From: Clostridium cuniculi
GTDB lineage: Bacteria > Bacillota > Clostridia > Clostridiales > Clostridiaceae
Reading direction: 5' to 3'
Assembly (NCBI RefSeq): GCF_004353185.1
Contig: NZ_SMUS01000013.1
Location: 1-64,000, forward strand
Length of the DNA: 64,000 nucleotides
Shown here: in pieces, positions 11,689 through 21,904 of the stretch
How the letters are laid out: each line of letters begins with the position of its first letter
Position numbering within the stretch: the first letter of the stretch is position 1
Made by a program: the position numbers and the translations under genes
The notes under the pieces: model-generated
What the model was told of the DNA's origin: nothing
The model's database searches: none
What the model saw: only the letters and a program-made list of their open reading frames with translations

Positions 11689-12312
11689 ATGAAAACAATT
11701 GAAATGACTGGTAAAACAGTTGAAGAAGCTTTAAAACATGCGTTAGATGAGTTAAAATTAACAAAAGATAAGGTTGATGTTGAAGTAATTGATGAGGGTA
11801 GTAAAGGATTATTTAACTTAATTGGTGCAAAGCCTGCTAAAGTTAAGGTTACTGCAAAACCAGACTCTTTGGATGATGCAAAAACATTCTTGGTTAGTGT
11901 TTTAAATTCTATGGATATAAATGCAGACATCGATATCAAAGAGGAAAATGATATTATTAAGATTAATTTGAAAGGTCCTAAGATGGGATTAGTAATAGGT
12001 TATAGAGGTGAGACTTTAGATTCACTTCAATACTTAGTTTCATTAGTAGTTAATAAGAATCATGAAAACCCATATAAGAGAGTGGTTTTAGATGCAGAAA
12101 ACTATAGGCATAAAAGAGAGGAAACTTTAATAAGAGTGGCTCAAAAGACTGCTTATAAAGTTAAAAAATCTGGAAGACCATATAAGTTAGAACCTATGAA
12201 TCCTTATGAAAGAAGAATTATTCATTCAGCACTACAAGAATATACTGATATTAACACATATAGTGAAGGTGAAGAGCCTTTTAGAAGAATAATTATAAGT
12301 TTAAAAAAATAA
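11689..12312 (+). CDS. khpB: RNA-binding protein KhpB/Jag (Jag-N, KH and R3H domains)
   Basis: The 207-residue protein has an N-terminal Jag domain (1-50, TGKTVEEALKHALDEL), a KH domain with the GLVIGYRGETLDSLQYL loop (about 100-120), and a C-terminal R3H domain with NPYERRIIHSALQ. In other Firmicutes KhpB pairs with KhpA and affects cell-wall growth and sporulation. It lies 30 bases after yidC, its usual partner, and is followed by a strong terminator that closes the rpmH operon. Confidence 0.94.
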   Translation: MKTIEMTGKTVEEALKHALDELKLTKDKVDVEVIDEGSKGLFNLIGAKPAKVKVTAKPDSLDDAKTFLVSVLNSMDINADIDIKEENDIIKINLKGPKMGLVIGYRGETLDSLQYLVSLVVNKNHENPYKRVVLDAENYRHKREETLIRVAQKTAYKVKKSGRPYKLEPMNPYERRIIHSALQEYTDINTYSEGEEPFRRIIISLKK

Positions 12313-12353
12313 TAAGAGAAAGCCTAAATTAGGCTTTCTCTTATTATTTTTTT
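12311..12353 (+). terminator. Intrinsic terminator after khpB
   Basis: A perfect 15-base stem (AATAAGAGAAAGCCT and its complement) with an AAATT loop is followed by a T-rich tract. The segment 12354-12531 before mnmE is AT-rich and holds no further gene I can support. Confidence 0.92.
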
Positions 12354-12531
12354 AGAATTTTGACTTATATAAAATTGTTTTGTAAAATGAATAATAGCGA
12401 AAATAGGGCATAATAATTAAAAAAAGAAAATAAGGATAGAATTCAAATATACTTATTAGTAAAAGGATTAATAATAGTGACAACTTTTAATGTAGAAATT
12501 TATCCACTTGTCACTAAAACTGGAGGATAAA

Positions 12532-13911
12532 ATGAAAGAATTTGATACAATATGTGCGATAGCTACAGCTTTAGGCGAAGGCGGTATCGCAATTATAAGA
12601 ATATCTGGAGATAAAGCGTTAGATATAGCATCAAAAATATTTAGACCTAAGAGTAACGATGATATAAAAAATATGAAACCTTATACAATGAAATATGGTC
12701 ATATATATGATATAGAAACTGATGAATTAATTGATGAAGTAATAATTAGTTTTATGAAAGGACCAAGAAGTTTCACAGCAGAAGATACTATAGAAATAAA
12801 CTGTCATGGTGGTGTAGTATCTACGAATAAGGTGTTAGAAGCAGCAATTAAAGCTGGTGCTAGACTTGCAGAACCAGGAGAATTTACTAAAAGAGCATTT
12901 TTAAATGGTAGAATAGATTTATCACAAGCTGAAGCCGTTATGGATATAATAACAGCTAAAACAGATTTAGCAATGAAATCTGCCTTAATGCAAAGTACAG
13001 GATATTTATCTAGAGAAATTAATAGATTAAGAGAATATATGTTAAATGTATTAGCACTAGTAGAATTTGCTGTAGATTTTACAGAAGATGATGAAGAAGT
13101 AGACCCAAGTATTCCTTTAAAAGTTGGAGAAAGTTTAGAAAAGGCTATAAGTGAAATGAAAGTTCTCTTAAAAAATGCTGATGAAGGAAAACTTATTAGG
13201 GAAGGTTTAAGTCTTGCTATAGTTGGAAAACCAAATGTAGGAAAATCATCTTTATTAAATGCTTTGTTAAGAGAAAAGAGAGCAATAGTAACTGATATTG
13301 CAGGAACTACAAGAGATATAATTGAAGAGTACATAAACTTAGATGGTATTCCAGTTAAAATAATTGATACAGCAGGTATTAGAGAAACTGAGGATGTTGT
13401 TGAAAGAATTGGAGTAGAAAGATCTAGAGAAAAAATTCAAGAAGCTGATTTAGTTTTATTAGTTCTTGACTCATCAAGAGAGTTAGATGATGAAGATAGA
13501 GAGATTATAGAGTCAGTTGGTGATAAAAAATGTATTGTTATATTAAACAAAATAGATTTAGAGTCTAAAATTGATGAAAATATGATAAATAGTTTTGAAA
13601 ATATAATTAAAGTGTCAGCTAAAGAAGAACTTGGATTAGGTGATTTAAAAGAAACAATAAAAGAGTTATTCTTTAGTGGAAAAATTGATACAGAAAGTCT
13701 AATAATATCTAATTCAAGACATAAGCAAGCATTGTTTAGAGCATTAGAGAATGCAGAAAATGCATTAAATAGAGTAAGAATGAATGAATACTTAGATTTA
13801 ATATCTATTTTTGTAACCTCATCTTTAAGAGCCTTAAATGAAATTACAGGAGATGAATTAGAAGAGGATTTAGTAAATAAAATATTTGGAGATTTCTGTG
13901 TAGGAAAGTAG
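12532..13911 (+). CDS. mnmE: tRNA uridine-5-carboxymethylaminomethyl modification GTPase MnmE
   Basis: MnmE works with MnmG to install the cmnm5 group on wobble uridine 34 of certain tRNAs. The 459-residue protein has the N-terminal THF-binding domain, an inserted GTPase domain with G1 [10 protein letters not shown]2 GTTRD, G3 [10 protein letters not shown] and G4 NKID, and the terminal FCVGK motif with catalytic Cys. An upstream in-frame TTG would add eight residues, but GGAGGATAA sits directly before this ATG. It starts a cluster with mnmG and rsmG. Confidence 0.97.
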   Translation: MKEFDTICAIATALGEGGIAIIRISGDKALDIASKIFRPKSNDDIKNMKPYTMKYGHIYDIETDELIDEVIISFMKGPRSFTAEDTIEINCHGGVVSTNKVLEAAIKAGARLAEPGEFTKRAFLNGRIDLSQAEAVMDIITAKTDLAMKSALMQSTGYLSREINRLREYMLNVLALVEFAVDFTEDDEEVDPSIPLKVGESLEKAISEMKVLLKNADEGKLIREGLSLAIVGKPNVGKSSLLNALLREKRAIVTDIAGTTRDIIEEYINLDGIPVKIIDTAGIRETEDVVERIGVERSREKIQEADLVLLVLDSSRELDDEDREIIESVGDKKCIVILNKIDLESKIDENMINSFENIIKVSAKEELGLGDLKETIKELFFSGKIDTESLIISNSRHKQALFRALENAENALNRVRMNEYLDLISIFVTSSLRALNEITGDELEEDLVNKIFGDFCVGK

Positions 13912-13920
13912 GAGTAGAAA

Positions 13921-15810
13921 ATGAGATATAATGCAGGAGAATATGACGTAATTGTAGTTGGTGCAGGTCATGCTGGATGTGAAGCAGGGCTTGCTTCAGC
14001 TAGAATGGGATTAAAGACATTAGTATGTACATTAAATCTTGATGCAATTGGTTTAATGCCTTGTAATCCTAATATAGGAGGTACAGCAAAAGGTCACTTA
14101 GTAAGAGAAGTTGATGCATTAGGTGGAGAAATGGGGATAAATATTGACCATACATTTATTCAATCAAGAATGTTAAATACATCTAAAGGGCCAGCAGTAC
14201 ATTCTTTAAGAGCACAAGCTGATAGAAAAAAATATCAAAATAGAATGAAAAGTGTTCTAGAAAATCAAGAAAATTTAGAAGTTAGACAATTAGAAGTTGT
14301 TGATGTTGAAGTTGAAGATGGAAAAGTTGTTGGAGTATTAACTAAGAATGGAGCTTTCTTTAAATGTAAAGCTATAGTTTTGACAACAGGTACATATTTA
14401 AGAGCAAGAATAATAATTGGAGATGTAACTTATAATAGTGGTCCAAATGGATTAGCAGCAGCTAATGAGCTAACACAACACTTAATGAATCTTGGAATAG
14501 AAATGAGAAGATTTAAGACTGGAACTCCGGCAAGAATTAACAGAAGGTCTGTAGATTTTTCAAAGATGATTGAACAACCTGGAGATAAAAAGATAGTTCC
14601 ATTTTCATTTATGCATGACAATATAGATAGAGAACAAGTTTCTTGTTGGTTAACTTATACTAATGAAGAAACACACAATATTATAAAGGAAAATATAGAT
14701 AGATCTCCTATGTATAATGGGAGTATTGAAGGGATTGGACCAAGATACTGTCCATCTATAGAAGATAAAGTAATGAAATTCCCAGATAAAAATAGACATC
14801 AAATATTTATAGAACCAGAAGGTGAAGATACATTAGAAATGTATGTTGGAGGAATGTCATCATCATTACCAGAAGATGTTCAAGTAAAGATGTATAGAAC
14901 ATTAGAGGGATTAGAAAATGTAGAATTATTAAGAACTGCCTATGCTATAGAATATGATTCAATAGATCCAACTCAATTGAAACCAACTTTAGAATTTAAG
15001 ACAATAGAAGGTTTATATGGAGCAGGTCAGCTAAATGGTAGTTCAGGATATGAAGAAGCTGCTGCACAGGGTATTGTTGCAGGTATAAATGCCGCATTAA
15101 AAATTAAAGGTGAAGAACCAATGATATTAACACGTTCTGATGGATATGCTGGTGTTTTAATTGATGATTTAGTAACTAAGGGTACTAATGAGCCTTATAG
15201 AATGATGACATCTAGAGCGGAATATAGATTATTATTAAGACAAGATAATGCTGACTTTAGGTTAACTGAAATAGGAAGAAAAGTTGGTCTAGTAAGCGAT
15301 GAAAGATATAATAGATTCTTAAATAGAAAATCTAATATAGAAAATGAAGTTGAAAGACTAAAGAATTTACAAATAACTAATAAGAGAGAAAATAATGAAT
15401 TCTTAGTATCACTTAATTCTACAGAACTAAAGAAACCAATAAGTATGTATGAATTAATTAAACGACCAGAATTAGATTATTTTATGTTAGCACCATTAGA
15501 TCCAGAAAGACCAGAGTATACAGATGATATTGGTGAACAAGTTAATATTATAGCTAAATATGAAGGATATATAGCTAGTCAGCTAGATCAAGTTAATCAG
15601 TTTAAAAAGTTTGAGAAAAAATTATTGCCTGAAAATATAGATTATAATGATGTAAAAGGCTTAAGAGTAGAAGCAATTCAAAAATTAAGTGCAATAAGAC
15701 CAGTAAGTATAGGTCAGGCATCAAGAATATCTGGAGTATCTCCAGCTGATATATCAGTTTTATTAATATATTTAGAACATCAATATAAGAAAAATAAGCA
15801 GGAGGACTAA
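13921..15810 (+). CDS. mnmG: tRNA uridine-5-carboxymethylaminomethyl modification enzyme MnmG (GidA)
   Basis: This FAD-dependent partner of MnmE has the full length of 629 residues. The N-terminal FAD-binding motif is [10 protein letters not shown] (residues 12-21), and the GidA signatures [11 protein letters not shown] and the [16 protein letters not shown] block are present. It begins nine bases after mnmE and is followed two bases later by rsmG, so the three are certainly one operon. Confidence 0.98.
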   Translation: MRYNAGEYDVIVVGAGHAGCEAGLASARMGLKTLVCTLNLDAIGLMPCNPNIGGTAKGHLVREVDALGGEMGINIDHTFIQSRMLNTSKGPAVHSLRAQADRKKYQNRMKSVLENQENLEVRQLEVVDVEVEDGKVVGVLTKNGAFFKCKAIVLTTGTYLRARIIIGDVTYNSGPNGLAAANELTQHLMNLGIEMRRFKTGTPARINRRSVDFSKMIEQPGDKKIVPFSFMHDNIDREQVSCWLTYTNEETHNIIKENIDRSPMYNGSIEGIGPRYCPSIEDKVMKFPDKNRHQIFIEPEGEDTLEMYVGGMSSSLPEDVQVKMYRTLEGLENVELLRTAYAIEYDSIDPTQLKPTLEFKTIEGLYGAGQLNGSSGYEEAAAQGIVAGINAALKIKGEEPMILTRSDGYAGVLIDDLVTKGTNEPYRMMTSRAEYRLLLRQDNADFRLTEIGRKVGLVSDERYNRFLNRKSNIENEVERLKNLQITNKRENNEFLVSLNSTELKKPISMYELIKRPELDYFMLAPLDPERPEYTDDIGEQVNIIAKYEGYIASQLDQVNQFKKFEKKLLPENIDYNDVKGLRVEAIQKLSAIRPVSIGQASRISGVSPADISVLLIYLEHQYKKNKQED

Positions 15811-15812
15811 AG

Positions 15813-16532
15813 ATGAAGTTTTTTGAATTAATGAAAACAGCCTCAAATGATGCTGGACTAGAATTTACAGAAGTTCAATATGAGCAATTTATTAAATATA
15901 TGAGGCTTCTTCAAGAATGGAATGAAAAAATAAATTTAACAGCCATAACAGAAGATGAGGATGTTATCAAAAAGCATTTTATAGATTGTATTAAAGCTTT
16001 TAAGTCAGAGCCAATAAAGAATGCTAAAACTATAATAGATGTTGGAACTGGTGCTGGTTTTCCAGGACTTCCAATTGCAATTATGAATCCAAATGTAGAA
16101 GTAACTCTTTTAGATTCTTTAAATAAAAGAATTAATTTTTTAAATCTTGTAGTTAGGGAACTAGGATTAAAAAATGTAAAAACAATTCACTCTAGAGCAG
16201 AAGATGGAGCTAGAAAGCCAGAGTTAAGAGAAAAATTTGATGTTGCAACATCAAGAGCTGTAGCTAATATGGCAGTTCTATCTGAATTTTGTATGCCATA
16301 TGTAAAAAAAGATGGTTATTTTGTAGCATTAAAAGGACCTGCTATTGATGAAGAACTTGAAAATGGAAGTAATGCCATAAAAATATTGGGTGGAGAATTA
16401 CAGGGAATAATAGAAATATCTATTGAAGAAACTGATTTAAAACACAATATAGTAGAGGTAAAGAAAGTAAAAAATTGTCCAAAAACTTATCCAAGAAAAG
16501 CAGGAACAGTTAATAAAAAGCCTTTACAATAG
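15813..16532 (+). CDS. rsmG: 16S rRNA (guanine-N7) methyltransferase RsmG (GidB)
   Basis: RsmG methylates G527 of 16S rRNA, next to the decoding site, using S-adenosylmethionine. The 239-residue protein has the SAM-binding loop [12 protein letters not shown] (about 70-81), the NEKINLTAI motif near residue 40, and the SRAVANM motif. It has a GGAGG ribosome site overlapping the end of mnmG. Loss of this enzyme gives low-level streptomycin resistance in other bacteria; here it appears intact. Confidence 0.97.
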   Translation: MKFFELMKTASNDAGLEFTEVQYEQFIKYMRLLQEWNEKINLTAITEDEDVIKKHFIDCIKAFKSEPIKNAKTIIDVGTGAGFPGLPIAIMNPNVEVTLLDSLNKRINFLNLVVRELGLKNVKTIHSRAEDGARKPELREKFDVATSRAVANMAVLSEFCMPYVKKDGYFVALKGPAIDEELENGSNAIKILGGELQGIIEISIEETDLKHNIVEVKKVKNCPKTYPRKAGTVNKKPLQ

Positions 16533-16717
16533 TAGTAGATAAAGGATAAAATTATTTTAATGGAAATAATATGAATTTACAATAAATAGATTAATAATAT
16601 AGCATTAAATATAAATTACTTTTAAATAATATATATATATAAATAAATGTAGAAATATTGTTGTTAAAATGTGGAATTACTTGTTGATTAACAAATTATG
16701 AGGGATGGTCGTACAGT

Positions 16718-17488
16718 ATGAATAAAGAAATAATGAACGTAAGGGTTGATAGTATTTTTCCTAATGCATATCAGCCAAGAAAGTTTTTTAATGAAGAAGC
16801 ATTAGAGGAATTAAGCCAATCAATAAAAGAACATGGTATAATTCAACCTATTACTGTAAGAAAAATGGGAGATAAATTTGAATTAGTTGCTGGAGAAAGA
16901 AGATGGAGAGCAGCTAGAATGGCAGAGCTTGAAGTTGTTCCGTGCAATATAATTGAAATTACGGACACTCAATCAGCAGAAATTGCATTATTAGAAAATT
17001 TACAACGAGAAGATTTAAACTTTATGGAGGAAGCTGAGGCATATTACAACTTAATTAATGATCATAATTTTACTCAAGAAGAATTAGCTAAAAGAATGGG
17101 TAAAAAACAATCGACCATAGCTAATAAATTGAGACTACTTAAATTAAGTGAAAAGGTAAGAAGACTATGTCTTGAAAATAATCTGACAGAAAGACATGCA
17201 AGGGCATTATTAAGTTTACCAAATGAGCAGCTACAATTAAAGGTTGTAAAAAAAGTAATAGCTAACTCTTTAAATGTTAAAAAGACAGAAGAGTTAATTA
17301 ATACTGAACTATTAAAGCTGGCTGGGGAACAAATGAAGAAAAGAAAAGGAAAAGGTGTTTTACCTGGAAAGTTATATGTTAATACTATAAAGCAAGTATT
17401 AAGTAAATTTAATATTCCGGCAGAATACAAACTTCAAGATAAAGAAGAATGTATTGAAATAACAGTTTCTATCCCTAAAAATAAATAA
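16718..17488 (+). CDS. noc: ParB-family nucleoid occlusion protein Noc
   Basis: The protein has a ParB N-terminal CTPase fold with GERRWRAARMAE, the LLENLQREDLNFMEEAEAY motif, and the KorB-like helix-turn-helix around EELAKRMGKKQSTIANKLRLL. The gene order (rsmG-noc-soj-parB) and the presence of a second ParB gene nearby identify it as Noc rather than ParB. Noc prevents division over the nucleoid by binding DNA sites and the membrane. The N-terminal amphipathic membrane helix of Bacillus Noc is not obvious here: the protein starts with MNKEIMNVRVDSIFPN. Confidence 0.85.
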   Translation: MNKEIMNVRVDSIFPNAYQPRKFFNEEALEELSQSIKEHGIIQPITVRKMGDKFELVAGERRWRAARMAELEVVPCNIIEITDTQSAEIALLENLQREDLNFMEEAEAYYNLINDHNFTQEELAKRMGKKQSTIANKLRLLKLSEKVRRLCLENNLTERHARALLSLPNEQLQLKVVKKVIANSLNVKKTEELINTELLKLAGEQMKKRKGKGVLPGKLYVNTIKQVLSKFNIPAEYKLQDKEECIEITVSIPKNK

Positions 17489-17490
17489 AA

Positions 17491-17517
17491 AAAGCACTCT
17501 TTTGAGTGTTTTTTTTA
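17491..17517 (+). terminator. Intrinsic terminator after noc
   Basis: A short GCACTC / GAGTGT hairpin is followed by eight T residues. It is directly abutted by the parS palindrome. Confidence 0.8.
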
Positions 17518-17533
17518 TGTTTCACGTGAAACA
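17518..17533. other. parS centromere site 1
   Basis: A perfect 16-base palindrome TGTTTCACGTGAAACA, identical to the consensus bacterial parS site bound by ParB. It lies between noc and soj, about 8 kb from the origin boxes, and a second copy follows parB. Confidence 0.96.
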
Positions 17534-17610
17534 TTTATACAAAATTTACTTTAAATTTAGTATGGCTACCTTTAATTATTATAGAAAAATATATATAATA
17601 TAAATATGGG

Positions 17611-17641
17611 AAGGGGGTGAAGTCCTAAAATAGGGCTTTAT
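17611..17641 (+). promoter_or_regulatory. Unusual soj ribosome site separated from the start by a hairpin
   Basis: A strong Shine-Dalgarno sequence AAGGGGGTGA (17611-17620) lies 21 bases before the ATG of soj, too far for normal use. The intervening AGTCCTA-AAA-TAGGGCT can fold into a seven-pair hairpin and would bring the site to about four bases from the start. A weaker AGGG at 17632-17635 could act alone if the hairpin is open. Which site is used cannot be decided from sequence. Confidence 0.45.
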
Positions 17642-18403
17642 ATGAAAAAGATATGTATTTTTAATCAAAAAGGTGGAGTAGGAAAAACTACTACTAATAT
17701 TAACTTATGTGCTTATTTGGCAATGGAAGGTTATAAAGTATTGACAATCGACATTGATCCACAGGGAAATACAACAAGTGGATTTGGAATAGATAAAAGA
17801 AATTTAGAGTATTCTATGTATGATGTACTTACAGCAAATGTACCATTAAAGGATGTTATTATAAAAAGTGAATTAATTACTAATTTATACATAGCACCAT
17901 CAACTATGGAATTAGCAGGTGCAGAAGTTGAAATAATTGGTGTAAAAGATAGAGAAACTATACTTTTAAGAGAAATTACATCTATACAAGATCAATATGA
18001 TTTTATATTTATAGATTGTCCACCTTCATTAGGGGTTTTAACAATTAATGCTTTAACAGCAGTTGATTCTGTGTTAATACCTATACAATGTGAATTTTAT
18101 GCATTAGAAGGTGTAGGCCAATTAATTAATACAGTACAATTAGTAAAAAAATCTTTAAATAAGTCATTAGATATAGAAGGTGTACTTATGACCATGTATG
18201 ACTATAGAACTAATTTAAGTAATGAAGTATATGAAGAAGCAAAAAAATTCTTTAATGATAAAGTATATAAAACAACTATTGCTAGAAATATAAGATTAGC
18301 AGAAGCACCAAGCTTTGGATTGCCAATTATGCTTTATGATGAAAAGTGTAAGGGTGCAGATGCTTATAAGCGTTTTGCAAAAGAATTTTTAAGTAAGCAG
18401 TAG
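17642..18403 (+). CDS. soj: Chromosome partitioning ATPase Soj (ParA)
   Basis: Soj is a Walker-type ATPase that acts with ParB-parS in origin segregation and regulates DnaA. The 253-residue protein has the deviant Walker A KGGVGKTTT (residues 10-18, with the signature lysine), the DIDPQGN motif, and DCPPSLG. It is the short ParA type with no N-terminal helix-turn-helix. It is 13 bases ahead of parB, forming the usual pair. Confidence 0.96.
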   Translation: MKKICIFNQKGGVGKTTTNINLCAYLAMEGYKVLTIDIDPQGNTTSGFGIDKRNLEYSMYDVLTANVPLKDVIIKSELITNLYIAPSTMELAGAEVEIIGVKDRETILLREITSIQDQYDFIFIDCPPSLGVLTINALTAVDSVLIPIQCEFYALEGVGQLINTVQLVKKSLNKSLDIEGVLMTMYDYRTNLSNEVYEEAKKFFNDKVYKTTIARNIRLAEAPSFGLPIMLYDEKCKGADAYKRFAKEFLSKQ

Positions 18404-18416
18404 GAGAGGTAAAGAT

Positions 18417-19301
18417 ATGAGTAAAAAATTTGGCTTAGGTAAAGGTCTAAATGCTCTTATACCAGAAGATACTATTTTAAGTACATTAGATACTAAGGTA
18501 GAAAAAACTAGTGATATTAAAGAAAATGTTTCTATATTAATAGATATTAATTTAATTAAGAGTAATGAGGATCAACCAAGAAAATCTTTTGATGATGAAA
18601 AAATATTAGAGTTAGCAGAATCAATTAAAAGTAATGGAATAATACAGCCATTAGTATTAAAAAAAGTTGATGATGAGTATATTATTGTAGCAGGAGAAAG
18701 AAGATGGAGAGCAGCTAAATCTATCGGCCTTAAAGAGGTACCTGCCATAGTAATGAATTTAACTGAAAAACAAATTTTAGAAATATCATTAATTGAAAAT
18801 ATTCAAAGAGAAGATTTAAATTCTATTGAAGAAGCATTAGCATATAAAAGATTAATAAACGATTTTAATTTAACACAAGAAGAACTAAGTAAAAGAATAG
18901 GAAAATCACGTGTTACAATAACTAATACTTTAAGATTATTAAATCTTAGTGAAGATGTTCAACAGTACATTATTGAAGGTGTAATTTCAGAAGGGCATGG
19001 TAGAGCTTTATTAGGAATAACTGATAGTAAGGTTCAGTGTGAATTAGCACAGAATGTTATTGATGATAAATTATCAGTAAGAGAACTAGAACTTTTAATA
19101 AGAAAGTTAAAGACTAGTCCTACAAGAGCTAAATCAAAGCCGGCAAATGAAAATCCATATTATAAGGATGTAACTTATAAGTTAGAAAATTATTTTGGAA
19201 CTAAGGTAAACATAACAAATAAAAATAATAAGGGTAAAATAGAGATTGAATACTACTCTGAAGAGGATTTACAAAGAATATTAGAAATAATTAATTTATA
19301 A
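18417..19301 (+). CDS. parB: Chromosome partitioning protein ParB (Spo0J)
   Basis: ParB loads on parS and slides as a CTP-dependent clamp that recruits SMC. The 294-residue protein starts with the Soj-stimulating peptide region KKFGLGKGLNALI, has the CTP-binding motif GERRWRAAK, the ENIQREDLN motif, and the helix-turn-helix SKRIGKSRVTITNTLRLL. The C-terminal dimerisation domain is present. A parS site follows three bases after its stop codon. Confidence 0.97.
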   Translation: MSKKFGLGKGLNALIPEDTILSTLDTKVEKTSDIKENVSILIDINLIKSNEDQPRKSFDDEKILELAESIKSNGIIQPLVLKKVDDEYIIVAGERRWRAAKSIGLKEVPAIVMNLTEKQILEISLIENIQREDLNSIEEALAYKRLINDFNLTQEELSKRIGKSRVTITNTLRLLNLSEDVQQYIIEGVISEGHGRALLGITDSKVQCELAQNVIDDKLSVRELELLIRKLKTSPTRAKSKPANENPYYKDVTYKLENYFGTKVNITNKNNKGKIEIEYYSEEDLQRILEIINL

Positions 19302-19303
19302 AG

Positions 19304-19319
19304 TGTTTCACGTGAAACA
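19304..19319. other. parS centromere site 2
   Basis: A second perfect TGTTTCACGTGAAACA palindrome, identical to site 1 and 1,786 bases from it. It lies between parB and the DUF4446 gene, and the two sites bracket soj-parB. Confidence 0.96.
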
Positions 19320-19339
19320 TTTGAAGGGAAGTAACAGAA

Positions 19340-19843
19340 ATGGACAGCATAATAAATATAATTAATGAATATTCAATCTTCATAATAATAGGATTAGCAA
19401 TAATAACAATATTACTATTTATAATTACAATGGTATTATTAGCATCTGTAAAAAAATTAGAGAAAAAATATAGAAAGATGATGCGAGGTGTTAATAATAA
19501 GAATTTAGAGCAAATGCTTAATGATAATTTAGATAATATTGAGAAAGCATTAAATAAATCTCAAGAAGCAATTGATGAATGTAAAAATATTTCACAGGAA
19601 TTAAAAGGTTGTGTTAATAAAGTTGCTATAATGAGATATAAGGCTTTTGAAGATGTGGGTAGTGATCTAAGTTTTTCAATTGCAATATTAGATTCATATA
19701 ACGATGGTGTTATTATAACTGGAATATATTCTAGACATGATAGCACTACATATGCTAAACCAATAGATAAAGGAATATCAAGATATGACTTATCTGAGGA
19801 AGAGTTACATGTTTTAAATGAAGCTATTAATAGTAAAAATTAA
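19340..19843 (+). CDS. DUF4446 family membrane-anchored protein
   Basis: This 167-residue protein has one N-terminal membrane helix (about 13-36), a charged coiled-coil region (about 38-85), and a small soluble C-terminal domain with MRYKAFEDVGSDLSFSIAILD and GVIITGIYSR. These features match DUF4446, a family typically located just downstream of parB in Firmicutes. No function is established. The proximity to parS suggests a link to origin positioning, but that is inference. Confidence 0.85.
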   Translation: MDSIINIINEYSIFIIIGLAIITILLFIITMVLLASVKKLEKKYRKMMRGVNNKNLEQMLNDNLDNIEKALNKSQEAIDECKNISQELKGCVNKVAIMRYKAFEDVGSDLSFSIAILDSYNDGVIITGIYSRHDSTTYAKPIDKGISRYDLSEEELHVLNEAINSKN

Positions 19844-19848
19844 ATAAT

Positions 19849-19884
19849 AAAAAATGCGGTTATTTAAATAACCGCATTTTTTAT
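19849..19884. terminator. Bidirectional terminator between DUF4446 gene and yyaC
   Basis: A perfect stem AAAAAATGCGGTTAT / ATAACCGCATTTTTT with a short TTAA loop has A and T runs on both sides. It can stop transcription from both converging genes. Confidence 0.92.
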
Positions 19885-19923
19885 TGTAGATTATGATTAA
19901 CAAAAATTAAATAGAAACAACCT

Positions 19924-20496
19924 TTAATCAGAAGATATTAAGGTATTGTTTGATAAAGTTTTACTTATAAAATAAGAGATAGCATTTGAAATACAGTCAG
20001 CTAGAGACATGACAACAAATAATCTAGTATTTTGCAACATCATGAAGTCTAAGTTACCAGATATATTAACTACACCTTTTATATTCATTTCACCTACTTC
20101 TGGCAAATCTTTATCTAGGGCTAAACCAGGATGAAGAGGAGAATCTTCAACAAATACTTTCCCTATATTTTGGACATTACCAAGGGATGCATCCACTCCA
20201 ATAATAAAAGGATGTGTAAAATTAGATTTAATTTTATTTAAAACCTCAGATAAATTAATAGAATGAACAGGATATTCTAAAGAGCCATATATATAAATAT
20301 TCTTTCTTTCGATATTTTTAAGTTTATATCCAATTAAAGGGCCTAATGAATCACCAGTGGCTCTATCAGTTCCAATACATAAAAATATTATTGGTCTATT
20401 TTCCATAAAAATATCTTTAAGCTTTATATATAAATATTCCCCTAATTCATGAGAAGAATTAGGGGATAATGAATCTACACAAAAACAATTATCCAT
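19924..20496 (-). CDS. yyaC: Spore protease YyaC
   Basis: The 190-residue protein matches YyaC, a family with the hydrogenase-maturation-protease-like fold that is restricted to spore formers. Key segments are FLCIGTDRATGDSLGPLIG near residue 40, IIGVDASLG near 100, and GDS/NISGNLDFMMLQNTRL later on. In Bacillus it is expressed during sporulation and its substrate is not well defined. It has a GGAGG ribosome site and supports the view that the host sporulates. It is followed downstream by a shared terminator. Confidence 0.88.
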   Translation of the reverse strand: MDNCFCVDSLSPNSSHELGEYLYIKLKDIFMENRPIIFLCIGTDRATGDSLGPLIGYKLKNIERKNIYIYGSLEYPVHSINLSEVLNKIKSNFTHPFIIGVDASLGNVQNIGKVFVEDSPLHPGLALDKDLPEVGEMNIKGVVNISGNLDFMMLQNTRLFVVMSLADCISNAISYFISKTLSNNTLISSD

Positions 20497-20558
20497 GTCA
20501 TAACCTCCTTATTGAAAGTATCGACAAGAATAATATAAGTTATTCACCAGTAAAAAAT

Positions 20559-21716
20559 TTACTTATAAATTGAATTTATTTTATTTAAAGAATCTATAGT
20601 GTATTTAATTTCTTCTAATGTATTAAAATAACCTAAACTAAGTCTAACAGTTCCATTAGGATAAGTGCCTATAGTTTTATGAGCTAATGGAGCACAATGC
20701 AATCCACTTCTATTGCTAATATTGAAATCAGATTCTAAAATATAAGATAGCTCGCTAATATCTAATTTAGAATGAGTTATTGATACGCAAGATGTTGCAG
20801 CTTTTCTATCTAAAGCACCACTTATTGTATAGTTAGGCATATTAAGAATTCCAGCTATTAAATAAGATCTTAAATAGCTATTATGTTCATAAATTGTATT
20901 TAAACCCTCAGATTTAATAAACTTTATTGCTTCATACAGGCCTACTATTCCAGGAATGTTTAATGTTCCAGATTCAAATTTATCAGGTAAGAAATCAGGT
21001 TGAGTTAATGAATGTGATAAGCTACCAGTACCTCCTGATATTAATGGGTTACAAATTTCATTTAATTTATCATCAATAATAAATCCTCCTATTCCTTGAG
21101 GGCCTAATAGACTTTTATGTCCAGTAAAGGCTAAGGCATTTAATGATAAATCTTTAAAGTTAATATCTAGTACACCTGCACTTTGTGCGCTATCTAATAT
21201 AAAAAATATACCAAGTTTTTTGCATAAATCTCCTATTTGTTTTATTGGCTGAATAGAGCCTACGACATTAGAAGCATGAGTAATAACTATTAACTTTGTA
21301 TTAGGTTTAACTAGTTTCTCTATATCTTTTATATCTACAATTCCAAGAACATTTGCATTAACTATGTCTAGATCTATATTTAAAGTATTTTTTAAATTAT
21401 ATAGCGGTCTAATAACTGAATTATGCTCCATAGAAGATGTAATTACATGATCGCCTGGCTTTATTATTCCATTTAATAAAATATTTAACGAAGATGTAAT
21501 ATTATTTGTGAATATTACATTTTCAGGTTTATCATAATTAAAGAAATTACAAATTTCTTCTCTTGCCATATATACTGATCTATTAGCTTCTAATGCATTA
21601 GAGTGATTTGATCTTCCAGGATTTCCGCCAATGTTAGTTAAATAGTTATATATCGAATCGGCTACAACCTTTGGCTTTGGAAATGATGTGCTTCCGTTAT
21701 CTAAATATACCTTCAT
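20559..21716 (-). CDS. Cysteine desulfurase-like class V aminotransferase
   Basis: This PLP enzyme of 385 residues has the class V aminotransferase fold: MKVYLDNGSTSFPKP at the start, the Schiff-base lysine in FTGHKSLLGPQG, and a Cys-containing loop in SGLHCAPLAHK near the C-terminus that matches the sulfur-accepting cysteine of the CsdA/SufS-like group. The family includes enzymes that supply sulfur or selenium from cysteine. A DUF3343 gene, a likely sulfur/selenium carrier relative, lies divergently next to it. The exact substrate is not decided. Confidence 0.85.
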   Translation of the reverse strand: MKVYLDNGSTSFPKPKVVADSIYNYLTNIGGNPGRSNHSNALEANRSVYMAREEICNFFNYDKPENVIFTNNITSSLNILLNGIIKPGDHVITSSMEHNSVIRPLYNLKNTLNIDLDIVNANVLGIVDIKDIEKLVKPNTKLIVITHASNVVGSIQPIKQIGDLCKKLGIFFILDSAQSAGVLDINFKDLSLNALAFTGHKSLLGPQGIGGFIIDDKLNEICNPLISGGTGSLSHSLTQPDFLPDKFESGTLNIPGIVGLYEAIKFIKSEGLNTIYEHNSYLRSYLIAGILNMPNYTISGALDRKAATSCVSITHSKLDISELSYILESDFNISNRSGLHCAPLAHKTIGTYPNGTVRLSLGYFNTLEEIKYTIDSLNKINSIYK

Positions 21717-21904
21717 TCTTTTCTCCTTTTATATACACGTAAAATATTCCTTCTTATATTATAATAAAATAAATAAATAAAATTGCAATAAACTATTAGA
21801 AAAATATGTAATTTTAAAACAGCAATATTTTAATATATTTATTAAAAAATAAAAATAGATATAATATAATTAATATATATATAATTTAAGGAGGAAATAA
21901 GAAA

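Noticed and set aside
12504-12518. CCACTTGTCACTAAA upstream of mnmE, repeated upstream of proC at 30698-30712
   Set aside because: A 15-base exact repeat is close to chance expectation for an AT-rich 64 kb window and the genes are unrelated, though the similar distance to both start codons is curious.
12804-13334. 176-codon antisense frame within mnmE
   Set aside because: It is a shadow of the codon pattern of mnmE, without its own start signals.
18904-18920. CACGTG-centred sequence in parB that looks like a third parS
   Set aside because: It differs from the parS palindrome at about five positions of 16, unlike the two perfect copies.
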